DNA from: Hygrocybe punicea
Lineage: Eukaryota > Basidiomycota > Agaricomycetes > Agaricales > Hygrophoraceae
Length of the DNA: 64,000 bases
NCBI GenBank assembly: GCA_963556145.1
Contig: OY744468.1
Coordinates: 4,588,001 to 4,652,000, forward strand
Reading direction: 5' to 3'
Both the position numbers and the translations under genes were made by a program. This document shows, piece after piece, positions 11,988-23,324 of the stretch. Below the pieces are notes generated by a model that had not been told where the DNA came from, ran no database searches, and saw only the letters and a list, made by a program, of their open reading frames with translations. Positions within the stretch are counted from its first letter, which is position 1, and each line of letters begins with the position of its first letter.

Positions 11988-13615
11988 TGTTACGGATCGC
12001 TTCTGCAGCGGGCTCCGGCAACAATCAACTTAACTAGAGATCGGATTCCAGAGGAGAGGACAGCAGTTTCATTGTTGCTTACAACTAAGACAACACTGCT
12101 ACAAGGGGGGGGGGTTCATGGTCTAATGTCATTGCGAGCCGTGGGGGTTACCCAAGACAAGGGGGTCTGCCCCAAGAACCAGACTAAATGTAAGGAAATG
12201 AAAGAAGAAAAAGTCTGAACCAACAACAAGAACAGTATATATAGTGACTGGTCTTGAGGGGAGGTAAATAGAAATGCAACCATGAAGCTACAACATGTCC
12301 AACTACACCATGTTTTCACCATGAAGCGGACATGAGGTGTCCTCATGTCGATGTTCTCACGATCCAACTGGAGGCCCAGGTGTCATTGAGGATAGAAGAG
12401 ATCTGGATGACTCGGATGATTTGTCATCAGATCATGTGACATGCAGAATTGCCAATTCAGGGTCTATACTTGCTGTAACAGGCAAGTGCGCAGTCTGGCA
12501 AGTGCGATGCACGGTTGGGTCGAAGAGGGGTATCGTCCAGTGTGGGATTGGTGAAGGGAGTGTCTTGAGATAGTGTGGATATAGTGGCAAGGTTGGTGTG
12601 AAAGAAAACAAAGGAATGTATGGAAGAAAAACCAACTAAGACAGTGGGCTAGTTGAGGTCAGACATACGAACAGCATAAGCTGTACCGGATGACAATGTC
12701 TGTGTCAATGACGTATCGAGGGGTGATGTCTTGTCCTGTGTGTGGAACAATGCGGTTCACCTGATGTCGGTATTTGTCCAAGAAAGGGCATTGTTGTAAA
12801 CGAGTGTGGGAGGTATCAAAGTTACAGATGGAAAAGGATAAATGAATGTGGGTCCAGGTTTTGAGTCATGGCACAGGTGACAAGCTGTGGGAACAAGTCA
12901 TCGGGTACTGCAATGAAGCGATGTCATGTGAACACTATGCGATAGGGGTTGGTTCACTGTTTGGGAAGTCGTATGGTCTGTGGTCAAAGTCCAAAAGAGT
13001 ATGCTCCGGCAATGGTCAGATTAGAGAGAACAGTGAAATGTCTCGTGATCGGGGATTGTTCAGAGTTCGCATGCAGGTGAGGAATGTTGTCGGATCGTCA
13101 GGGAGGATAATGGTAGGCATAGGGTATGAATATGGAAACCAAGTATCCGAGAATGGCAATTGTCAATTACATGTCGATATATTGTTGAGGTGGAAGTCAG
13201 AAGTATCAATGGTGGAAGGGTTTCGGTACTGATGCCAAAGATAGATCATAACAAGATAAAAACCGATAAGGAAGGTGATGGCGATGCTGCCAATGATGAT
13301 TACAGTGATTAGCTGTGTTGGGAGTACAGCCATTGTGATCGGTTTGTTGTGGGATGAAGTCAACAATATGTCAGGGCAAGGGAAAAGACAATAGCGATGA
13401 TGTCCGTCAGCAAGGAGACTATTCGGGTACAGCAAGGTCACGTGGGATATGTCCATGGTCAGTCTGGATTGTTCTAGAAGAAGGGACAAAAAGAGAACAA
13501 GAACAAGAAAATACAAAGGAAAAAATGAAATGAAAAAGGAAGTGTGCAGTGCAGAATCGTCATGGTAGGTATCAGAATGGGCATCGGGGTTGGAAGCGGA
13601 GTTGGAAATGTAACA
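11988..13615 (-). mobile_element. Solo LTR, family 1 copy B
   Basis: 1628 bp, homologous throughout to the LTR at 9186-10848 but in the opposite orientation. Ends TGTTACGG and AATGTAACA, with an exact 5-bp duplication ACACC at 11983-11987 and 13616-13620. The TATA motif TATATATAG at about 12235 fits minus-strand transcription. Confidence 0.92.
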
Positions 13616-15529
13616 ACACCTGTCGATCTCAGATACTCATTTGCCGTGCTCATCCTAGACAAAATGCCACTCAAGGTGTTATTCCAGATGTTCACATATA
13701 CAGGATGAGGTGTGTGGATGAGGATGATGTGCATGAACTTGATGTGGTCAACAAGGAAAATATTTGTCTGGTAAAGCGCCAAAAATTGTAGTTTTTGTTC
13801 CGTTGTCATTGCATCTTGCTAGCATTGTGTCCACTCTCACATGTATATTCCATTCCATCCACACAATCAATATTGTCAGTTCTGAATCGTACATTGCGCA
13901 TATATTGTGTGAAATACCACCAGCTTTTATTCAAGTTCATCGTGCATAAAATCACCCAACATACTTCAAGACCCAGTTTCTCTCCAACAAAAAAGTACCC
14001 TGGCCAAGGTGGGAGTGGTGGCATTGTGACCACAGAGAGAATGCTGTGTACATCTATGACTTCAAGGTTTGCTTCACCTTGATATCGACATGCCCAGAGG
14101 GTGGAATATGAATGTTGAAGCATGTCAGGATCTGGTGTGGAATATGTTGACACAACTGCAAGTGTCTTGGTAACTGCAAGTATTTTGGCTTGAAAAAAGA
14201 ATTGGACTTCACCATAGTGAAGTGTATTGTCAATGAAAAACTGCAACAATTATTAAGTAAGTAAAACAGGTTTGAAATCTCTGAAATACCTTAATATTTT
14301 GGGAATTTCGCACCTCCTTCAAAGGTTTGAGTTGTTCCTTCCAAGCTGAATGCACAATTTGTTCATTGGGGAGATGTAGTTGTGCCCATCAATGTGTATG
14401 AGGATTCCAGTTTGGTCTTCTAGTGTTGGTTTCGTGCTCAAGATATGTACATATTGCAGCTGCAGGGGCTCCAGTGATTGTCTTTGGCCTCTTGTCTCTG
14501 GCACACAGTAAGATGTATCCATCTTTGACATCCAGTGAAGCACGAGGTGGACCTTTTGCGGGGCCAAGCTCTGGGATCATGGCCTTCAGTGTGTTGACTT
14601 GGGAATGTTGAACACCTCGTTGTGAGAGGTTTGCATAAGGCCGGGATGGTTGTTTGATCTCTTCAGTAAGGTTTCCGATAGTTTGCTCCATTGTCCATTG
14701 TGTATAATAACAGGGTGGGCCAAGACAAGCAGTTTTGGTTGCCACATGTAGGAGTGCATGGATGCAAAGACGGCAGAAGTGGATTCATTCAGGCTTTTTT
14801 TGATAGTAGAGCTCCTCATACTCATGGTCTCATGGACAAATTGCATGAGGAGTTTGTGGGCATAAAGCATTTTGTCTCGCATGATCTTACGTTGGTGGAG
14901 AATGTATAGAGCAGCAATGAGCTTGCAGAAATGTTGGAAGTACCATTCTGGGAGGATGGTGTAGAGAATGCAAGGCCCAAGTACAAAGATATAGATGAGG
15001 AATTCCCATGCCTTATATCCACTTGAGACCTTTTCTGCAGGATTGCAAGGAGCCACGTCAAATGAGCCTGGTATATATGGTGCAATGTCTTCGACAATCT
15101 TTCCATGCCTCTCCCAAACTTCACCTTGCAAGACCACCCAGTCCCAGGTACTTTTGTCATCAGTGCGTTTACATGCTATTGTTCCATGCCAGAGCTCAAG
15201 AAGTAACTGTGTGAGATTGAGGGCAATAAGGTGCATCAGGTTGGCAGGAAAGCATCCAGGTATAGAAAGCATATGCCTTGATGACAGGCCACTAAATAGA
15301 GTGAGCTTGACAATACATGTACACAAGCGGCATTGTTCATATTGTGGGCCATTGGGGGATGCAATGATGTAGGCAACATTGCTCTGATATTCATGGGGAG
15401 GCCAGACTGACATTTGGCTGAAATTGTAGTCATCATGGTTGCATTTCTCAACGTCATAGTTGTTTGGCTTCAGATGTATGGGGTAGTATTGTTTGCCTCC
15501 AGGGAACCAGCATTCCTTAACTTGTCCAT

Positions 15530-16507
15530 AATGCTACACTTGAAAATGGCTCCCTAGACAAAGAAGCCATCCTTCGACTCAGGAATCCAATTGAGGGACC
15601 CCTTGAACTTGGTGATGACAATTTTCTACTTGCCCTCAAAGTCTTTCTCGTGACAATGACTGGATCTGAAGATACTTATGTGGGTGTCCGGAAGGCTGTC
15701 TGCAAATGCTTCCCAGATGTCAAGTTTCTGTCTCTGGATCAAGTCAAGAAATGCATCATTTCCTTGACCGGAGTCACTTCGATCATCCATGACATGTGTA
15801 TTAACTCATGTATTGGATACACCAGGCCTTTCGAGGACCTCACACACTGCCCCATCTGCCACACTCTATGATATGACCCTCTCAAATACAATGCAGAAAA
15901 TAACTGGAAGAAGGTCCCACGTCAAATGTTCCACACCATCTCACTCAGTCCACAACTGCAAGCAATGTACTGCAACCCAGAGAGCACTGAGGCAATGCGC
16001 TATCAAAGAACCCACACCAACGAGCTTCTTGTGCAACTTGAAGCAAATGGTCGAATAACCAATGTTTACGAAGACTTCGTATCTGGTTCTGAATATCTCA
16101 ATGCTGTCCTTAAAGGTCACATTCACAATGACGACATCACGCTCTTACTCTCTGTTGATGGGGCACAACTTTATGAACATAAGACGTCTGACTGTTGGAT
16201 TTATATCTGGATCATCCTCAAATTGTCACCCGATCTCAGGTACAAGAAGAAAACAGTTCAGCCTGGTGGATTCATAGTTGGGCCCAATAAGCCAAAGCAT
16301 TTCAACTCTTTCTCATACCCCAGAATTCACCACCTGTCTGCTCTGCAGAATGAAGGTCTTCACATTTGGGATGTATCTGATGGCACAATCCACACATCTC
16401 ACCCATTCCTTGTCTTTGATACAGCTGACGGTGTCAGCATCACCAACTTCAATGGCCTTGTTGGGTACAAGGGCTACTATTGGTGTCATCTCTATTGCCC
16501 AAACTGA
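15530..16507 (+). pseudogene. Inverted middle segment of the CACTA transposase
   Basis: Reads on the plus strand as the part missing from the flanking minus-strand gene. It opens with LENGSLDKEAILRLRNPIEG, continues to VSGVT-like IIHDMCINSC and the tnp2 core (SVDGAQLYEHKTSDCWIYIW, SPDLRYKKK), and ends LVGYKGYYWCHLYCP. Flipping this 0.98-kb block rejoins KTTLKFI with the LENGS start and HLYCP with the WFPGG block. One in-frame TGA (about 15870) lies where relatives have Arg or Lys. A simple inversion within one gene explains the arrangement better than two head-to-head copies, because no sequence is duplicated. Confidence 0.8.
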
Positions 16508-17091
16508 TGAACTTCAATGTGGTCTTCACATCGTCAAGAGAGGCTGCCTCTGGGTCCAAGTAAGCTGGAACCTCAATATCAGCATCAGAGGCAGGACTGG
16601 CAGGCCTCGCTGCACCATAGTCATCAATGGGATTGTTGTATGCAGCACGATCATCCTGAGAGTAATTGAATACAGGTTCGCCAGATGAAAAAGACAGAAC
16701 ATACCTCAATGTGATTGAGGGTATTGTCATCCAAAGGTTCTCCACCATGATCCAAGACATTGTCATGCTCATTACCTTCATCATGATATGTTGTTCATTG
16801 TTGCCTGCAACATCCATTGGTTCTCCTTCATTGGCACTGCCCTCCTCTATTTTCTCCTCACTGCCCTCCTCCATCGCTTCTTCAATCTCAGGGTCTCCTG
16901 TACCAAAAAATGCATCAGAGGCTTGACTCATAGTGAAGCAGTACTTGGCATGCCTGTGGTATGTCCTCTCTGAGACTCGCCGGCATTCACCATGGCATTT
17001 ATCCTGGTATTTACAATAGTAATCTGGCCTGGCAATCAAGTTAGTAAGTCTTTGAGCGTAGGTTAACGGTGTCATATTCATGCAACTCTAA

Positions 17092-17575
17092 TGTACTCCG
17101 ATCAACTCTGATGTACTCCAACGAACTCTGGCCATCTCCACTCCAGACTTTTCCATTTCATTCCTATCTTATCTTCTTTTGCACTCCTATCTGTCTCCTC
17201 CCTTTTACTTGTCACTGTATGTAGCAACATTTTGTCCCTTTTATCTTTCCCCAAACTCCAGTACTCCTGCTGGAGTTCCTATCATCTTTTCATCACCAAG
17301 GACATAACAATTAGTTTACTAGTATATAAGCTAGAACTACTATGTCCTGTATCTTTGTTCTGAAAATTGACAAGATGCCCTCTGTCTCCTTCGCTCTCAA
17401 ACTTAAGGCTTTGTCTTAAGCTCACTATCCTCTGTCCCTAGTCCAGACCTCTGGACTAATTCCGCTCTGCTTCGTGCCTACTCAGTATGGCTTAAAAAAG
17501 TAGTTAACCTACTTCAAGAGTTTGCACCTCTGCTCCTCCGATGAACTCTGCTCCATCTGGAGTTGTCTGCATGAC
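17092..17575 (+). mobile_element. LTR-like insertion in the CACTA intron
   Basis: Begins TGTACTCC and ends near CTGCATG. A 7-bp direct repeat ACTCTAA flanks it (17085-17091 and 17574-17580). It contains a TATA-like GTATATAAG near 17323 and a CT-rich leader typical of fungal LTRs. Removing it leaves an intron with a good GTAAGT donor for the transposase gene. The exact ends are uncertain because ACTCTRATGTACTCC is itself repeated at the left end. Confidence 0.5.
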
Positions 17576-18169
17576 TCTAACAAATGGATAACTTACATCT
17601 TGAAGGTTGTCGGCACACATTAGAGGAGCATTATCAGTATCAGAAATCGATCCCAAAAGCAGTTATCTATTTCACACAAATTTTGACTACTGAAATATCC
17701 ACAAATCGCTGACAAAATATCCTACTCTCACTGGGCATAGGTGCTCTATGTCTAGCTGAACCTGAAAAAAAAAAAAAAAATGCTAAGTTGTTCTATGAGA
17801 CAATTTGAAGTAGAAAACAAACATCAGAGTTGAAAGTTTGGCTGCTTCAGAATTTCCTGAAAGGCATTTCAAACTCTGCTAAGGGAGGCTCAGCCAGAAC
17901 AGTGCTGTAGACCCTATGGCATCCAGGAAAGCTGGGTCAAAGAAGTGGCTCCTAAATCTGGGGAAATTTGCACAAAATGTGAAGTGTAATGGACTTGTTT
18001 GAATTTTTATTGCAGAGAATGCAAGCCCACAACCCAAAAGACAGGCAAGAACCAGAAAAAAGCAGACCTGAAAGATTTCTGACAATTCCTTTTATCCCAC
18101 AAATCCATCCCTTGAAAGCCTGGAATGCCTCTTCATCTATATCCTCCACCTCCATGGAATCTCTTCCAG

Positions 18170-18966
18170 ATGATGTGGCAGTCTGAAGTGAAGCTGAGCT
18201 CCTCAAATTTAGTGCACAGCTCCAGGAATCCATGGATAGGTTTCTCAAGGCCTCAAAAATCCTAGCAAGGCCATGGCATTATAATAAGATACAGCTGGCA
18301 AAATGAACCATGAGAAGACAACAACAAAGAGTGAAGGAACAGACCATGAGTCTTCAAGATTTGGGTTTCCCTGACATTGGCTGCTGGTTTTCAAAGACAA
18401 CAGATCAAAAGCCTGCCAGTGGTCAAGCAAATTCAGAGTGGGAGTGTGTGTGTGTGTCAAATGCCACAATAATCCCACAAGAGGAGGAACAGGAGGAACA
18501 GGAATAAAAGGAAGAAGAACTTCCTAAAATTTGTGTAGCAATACAGGACAAGAGCAGGATCGGCAAAGAAGAGAGTGGAGGCAAGATTGGATGGGAAGGA
18601 AGTGGACAGGAGAACAACAACTTTGCTGGCATTGAAAAGAGTGAATGTGGGCATGGAGATGCACCAGTGGTGAGGACCCAGACTTGTGCCAGACCACTAA
18701 AGCCAGACTGAGACCAACTGTGGAACACTGTGTTAGCGCTACAAAAACACATCAAGGACAAAGGCATAGACTTAGTCACTTGGAGTCATATCACTGTATT
18801 TCTTGCAATGCTTAGGCTCTATGCAGCAGGAAAAACTGAATTGGTGGAATCTTCACATCTTGCCACTGTCAGTGCTGGCAATGGAAATGGACTTGCTCAG
18901 TCATTGTGTGGTTGGATCTGGAACATCCTTGAGGATCCTGATGTGGTTCTCATCAGCTTCTATGGC
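18170..18966 (+). pseudogene. Transposase-associated fragment
   Basis: A mostly open plus-strand reading with two stops, ending LATVSAGNGNGLAQSLCGWI and an ILEDPDVV stretch. The tail resembles the helical N-terminal region that precedes DDE domains in some basidiomycete transposase-like proteins. No DDE domain follows; the frame is cut at 18966 by a hAT-type terminus. Low-confidence family assignment. Confidence 0.35.
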
Positions 18967-19110
18967 TAGTGTTGCTGCAGCCAAGGCTAACAGTCAGCTA
19001 GTAGCCATTAGTTTAGCTGAATTTAGTTTAGCCAGGGACCAGCTAAGCCAAGGCTAATGACCAGCTACCAGCTACAGCTACCTCAAAATTTTAGTCGCAG
19101 GTGGCAGCTA
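18967..19110. mobile_element. Single hAT-like terminus with subterminal AGCTA repeats
   Basis: Starts TAGTGTTGCTGCAGCC, close to the TAGTGTTGCC ends of elements at 33030 and 35279. It is followed by many GCTAA/TTAGCT/CAGCTA motifs, as in hAT subterminal regions. No matching opposite end or 8-bp duplication was found, so the element is probably truncated. Confidence 0.45.
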
Positions 19111-20790
19111 AGCTGCAGCTAATTAAAGTACAATGTCTATCATATTCTAGGTAGTATACAATTTATTTATCTAGCATTTTGAAGTTGAAGTTAGCAAATG
19201 ATAGGTTTTAAACTGGGTATGGATATGGGTTGCCATATTTGGATCCATGCCAAACACATACCCAACAACACTTGGGGAACAAGCCAGCCCGACAATATAA
19301 CAGCAGCAATACTGATACAACCGCATGATGGAAAAATGCAGCAGGGAGTGGTGCACCCACTCTCACTGCCATAGGTATGTTTTGTTAATTTAGTTCATTT
19401 TTACTATGTTACTGACCACAAATGTGACAACATCAACAAATGCAATGACAACCACAATGCAATGACAACCACAAACGTGAACATCAGCAAGGTCCATGTC
19501 CATGTCCATGCTCACATCCACACACCCTTGCTATGGTTAATCCAAATCCCATCCAATGCCATGGCCAAAGCCAAAGACACACTGCTGCCACCCAATGCCA
19601 AGGCCCACACACACCAATTCCAAGGCCATCCATGTGAATCCCCCAGTGCCCATGCCCATGCCATCACCCAAAGCCAATGCCCATGGGCTCCATGGCTTCA
19701 GCTGCTGTAGCTACTTCCCATCCCTCAGAAATCCCCCAGCACCCATGCCCATGCTATCACCCAACACCAGTGCACCCATGCCGATGGCAGCCCCACCTCC
19801 CAATGCACCTTGCAGACATGCACCACCACATCAATGGATGTTGGTGTTGTATCTGTGAGGTATCTGGCACCCTACAATGAAATGGCAAGGATGGGGACCA
19901 TGGAATGCCATGGGAACTCCCCACTCCCATCTCAACATGGCGAAAACAGACAAACCATGGCCATGACAACAATGGCCATGCACAGCCATGTCAGTGGATG
20001 TCAGCAACTTGGCACTCTATCTGCAGGGTATCTGAGAGGAAGGCAGCTATATTTTCCTAATACGTCAAAAATCTGTGATGCAAAGATTTGAAACCCAGAG
20101 TCAAATGCCATGCGGCAGCAGGCTGGCGCCACACTTGACTTTTTTCTCAGTTTCCACATGTTTATGAAAACAGCTGTAACTCATACCTTACATTCTGCAA
20201 GTCCTACTCATTCTCTGTTGACCCCACCCCTGAAACACTCAGCTTCTTTGTTGTCTTCATGTCCTCCCACATCAACCCTCATCCATTGACAGCTACCTCT
20301 CAGGCATCATTAATCAGCTAGAGGACCATTTCCCTCAGGCATGCCACCACCAGAACAGCCACCTTGTTTCTCATACCCTTGCAGGCTGCAAATGCTGCTA
20401 TGGTTCTCCCACAAGCCACATCCCTCACAATTTCAGGTGCCATGCTGCACATCATCCAAGCTGCTGGCCACTGGTCTTTCATTGTCACTCTTGAACTTTC
20501 CATTGAACCCAGTTTTTTTCCACATAGACTTTTACCGATTGTACAGCACGAATGTACCTCAAATTATCAGATTGTTTATGGACTTGTCCCTCTTCTGGCT
20601 TTGAGCCAGAAGGGACAAGCTCTGATTTTTTGCTAAACCTCGTGCTCCACCTAAGCAGAGTCAATTAGCCATCAAGTTGCCACAACCAACTCATGTTCTC
20701 ACTGGCTAATCCTCATGTGCACTTCAAGCAGAGTCGATTAGAGCAAAATAATCCAAAGTCACATGAAGTGCCACCTCAGATTATTTCATT
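19111..20790. other. Non-coding, CCATG-rich low complexity and a hairpin
   Basis: 19440-20000 is rich in short CCATGCC/ATGCCATGGCC motifs and gives meaningless Pro/Met/His frames. At 20583-20619 CTTGTCCCT..TTCTGGCT pairs with AGCCAGAAGGGACAAG to give a 16-bp hairpin with one bulge. AGCAGAGTCRATTAG occurs twice (near 20653 and 20728). No gene seen. Confidence 0.45.
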
Positions 20791-22004
20791 TATTGCTGTT
20801 TGCACATGACTTGGCACAGCTTGGATTTCCTAATTTGGGTGTACAAAATATGTCCCAGAACTTGTGAATTTTATCTCAACAATGAGACATCAGAGCACTT
20901 ACAAATGTTGTTATGAAAATTATTCTGGAGCTGCTGAGAGCAAAGATGAGAGATTTTGACTGCTAAATGACATAGTTGTATACAACACCCCTAAAAATCA
21001 ACTTTTGAAGAGAACTATTCTGATTCTCATGCAAATAACTACACAGGGAGAGTGTATAGTAATTATCACAAGTGTATGCCAAAGTTTTGATAATTACTAT
21101 ATACTTTTCCTGTGTAGTTATTGCATGAGAATCAGTATAGTTCTCTTAGAAAAATTCAAAAGTCGATTTTGAGGGGTATTGTATACAACTATGTCATTCA
21201 GCAGTCAAAACCTCTCATCTTTGCTCTCAGCAGCTCCAGAATAATTTTCATAACAACATTTGTAGAGAAATCTAAGTACTCTGATATCTCATTGTCACAG
21301 GAAACAGATGAGGATTTTTGGTCATCAAATATTACACAAATATCCAGTCATATTTTAAATCTCTTTGCATTGTTATATCGCTTGTGAAAATATTGTAGAA
21401 AATAATGTTATCTAAATGTGGCATTCATACAGAAAATAGTGAATACAGAAAATACAATTATTTATATCTTTATTGTTTTCATTATTGTGTACATGTATTC
21501 AGAAAAAAGAAAAAGACCAAAATATTTAGAATTTCTGGCCAGATATCTGTGGATTGTCAGGCGGATCTTCAAGATATTTGGTCTCGAGATAATTCAGGCA
21601 CAAGCCAGGTCCTGATTATCTGAAGACCAAATAGTCTAAAATTCTGCCCTCACAATAAAAGCCATAGATATTGGTCTAAAAATCCTAAATATTTGACTCA
21701 TTTTCTCTTTTATGAATACATGTTCACAATAATGAAAACAATAAAGGCCTAAATAATTGTAATTTCTAGATGCACTATTTTCTGTATGAATACCACTTTT
21801 AGATAATATTATTTTCTGCAATATTTTCACAAGTGAGACAACAACACAAATAGTTTCAAAATGTGACTGGATATCTGTGTGTTATTTGATCGCAAAAAAT
21901 CCTCATCCATGTGTGTTGAGATAAAATTCAAACGTTCTGGGACATATTTTGTACACCCAAATTAGGAAATCCGAGCTGTGCCAAATCATGTGCAAACAGC
22001 AATA
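20791..22004. mobile_element. Foldback element with two palindrome centres, TA-flanked
   Basis: Ends TTGCTGTTTGCACATGA and its complement, preceded and followed by TA. The left arm (20793-21055) is mirrored by 21080-21345 around a centre near 21067. The stretch 21380-21605 is mirrored by 21610-21835 around a centre near 21607. The outer left arm is mirrored again by 21840-22004. Thus almost the whole 1.2 kb is self-complementary. No transposase frame. TA target and TIRs suggest a Tc1/mariner-type MITE or foldback. A piece of it recurs at about 23430-23480. Confidence 0.65.
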
Positions 22005-22085
22005 ATTTATTCAAGGATTTCCGAAAATGTTGTAAAAGGGCCGTTGAAAGGTAGTAACTTGACCTGCCTTCATGATCATTCGTTC

Positions 22086-23324
22086 ATGGATTCACCTTCG
22101 TCAAAGCACACTGGCAACCTATCTTCGATCGAGAAAAAGAGAAAATATCGTGCTGTATGTCTCATTCTAACATAAGATCGGAGACAAATATCAAAACCAT
22201 TCACAGGACGGAACACCCATCTGGGGTAAACGATCCATCGATGGCCCAGGGATATGGGTCAGCTGTGTGAAAGGGAAAGAGAAGCAAACCGTCGGAGAGT
22301 TGAACGATCTGTTTCAATCCGTGGGCGATGTTCCAACCTTTGCCATATTCAACATCTTAATTCGCATAGTTGGCAGGCCAGATATGGCCAGAATCGAATG
22401 GCGGTGAATTAGGGAGCGCGAATGGATCGGTTGGTGAGAATGAAGAAGACACAGAGGCCCAAGTTGCAAGGGAGCTCGAGTCTTTGAAAAAAAACCCTAA
22501 GGAACGGTCATTCAGTGAGATTTTATCGTTCCCCTTTCCACGTTTGTCCTTCATTTATTAGTACCCCAGCCAATTGTCAAACCAACACCCCTTGTGGTGC
22601 GTTGTTATCAATTCAAGATACCACCATTACTCTAATATTGAGAAGTGATTTTCATCTCCTGCAAGCCTCCCATCGACCCTACCGTATTGGTGATGACATA
22701 TATCGAAAACGTGGAGAGAACTGGTATATTGCGAACACGGTGCGTTGTTCGGCCTTCCTTTCTTTAACATGATAACAAATTCCTCGATCCCAAGCTATGC
22801 CCAGCGTCTTATTCCAGTATCAGGCACCTGCAATGCTAACATTCCAGAAATACAGGCGTTATGTCGATGTATCTTTTCCCCATTCTTTGCCAAAGAACCG
22901 GAGAGAAAATACACTGTGAGTTTCTTCCCTTATCTTCTTATCTCACCCAATCCCTTTGAGGGAGAATAGTATAAGATTGATTTGAGAGTTCGGAACCATG
23001 CAACACTATCTCGCCCGACCATCATTCAAGAGATTGCTCGCTGTGTCCCGAAAGAGCACTCCGTAAACCTCGAGAGCCCCGAGATTTTCATCCTTGTTGA
23101 AGTTTTCAAGGTGCGCATGTCCTTTGAAACAAATGAAACGCGTATTGATATCATTTGCATTCTATCGACTTTCTACGCCTGGGCAGAGCGTGTGTGGCAT
23201 TAGTATAGCAAAGGACTATTATCGTCGGCAGAAATTTAATGTCATGGAGATTGCGAACGCTAGAAATCGACAGGAATTTTTTGATGTCGAAGGGCGGATT
23301 CGCGGGAGGGAGATGAAAGTTTGA
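22086..23324 (+). CDS. TAN1: TAN1: tRNA cytidine acetylation accessory protein (THUMP domain)
   Basis: Eight exons: 22086-22154, 22207-22320, 22370-22514, 22570-22596, 22643-22739, 22795-22915, 22976-23110 and 23187-23324. All introns are 46-76 bp and GT-AG, and the sum is an exact 282 codons (281 residues). Motifs in order: KKRKYRADGTPIWGKRS, GIWVSCVKGKEKQTVGEL, FISCKPPIDP, ENVERTGILRTR, the THUMP core RLIPVSGTCNANIPEIQALC, the RNHATLSR block, and FILVEVFKSVCGISIAKDYY. These are the conserved blocks of Tan1/THUMPD1, the RNA-binding partner of the N-acetyltransferase that makes N4-acetylcytidine in tRNA-Ser and tRNA-Leu. The length fits the family. It is an intact single-copy gene isolated between repeats. 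Confidence 0.95.

Larger units (their letters stand above)
13980..17640 (-). pseudogene. CACTA (tnp2-type) transposase gene, internally inverted
   Basis: Order on the minus strand: an exon near 17585-17640; a Cys/His-rich N-terminal part (16510-17045) with YCKYQDKCHGECRRVSERTY and EVPAYLDPEAASLDDVKTTL; then, after the inverted block at 15530-16507, WFPGGKQYYPIHLKPNNYD, then the tnp2 core with LTQLLLELWHGTIACKRTDD and STWDWVVLQGEVWERHG (14586-15530). Next come YYTQWTMEQTIGNL and LSQRGVQHSQVNTLKAMIPE (14389-14745), and a C-terminal domain with LHYGEVQFFFQAK and ILSVVTMPPLPPWPG (13980-14249). These blocks are collinear with basidiomycete Transposase_21 proteins. The inversion and an internal stop make it non-functional. 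A solo LTR-like insert lies in an intron at 17092-17575. Confidence 0.8.

Noticed and set aside
14586..16507. Two independent head-to-head CACTA copies
   Set aside because: No block is present twice; plus and minus parts are complementary halves of one protein, so an inversion is simpler.
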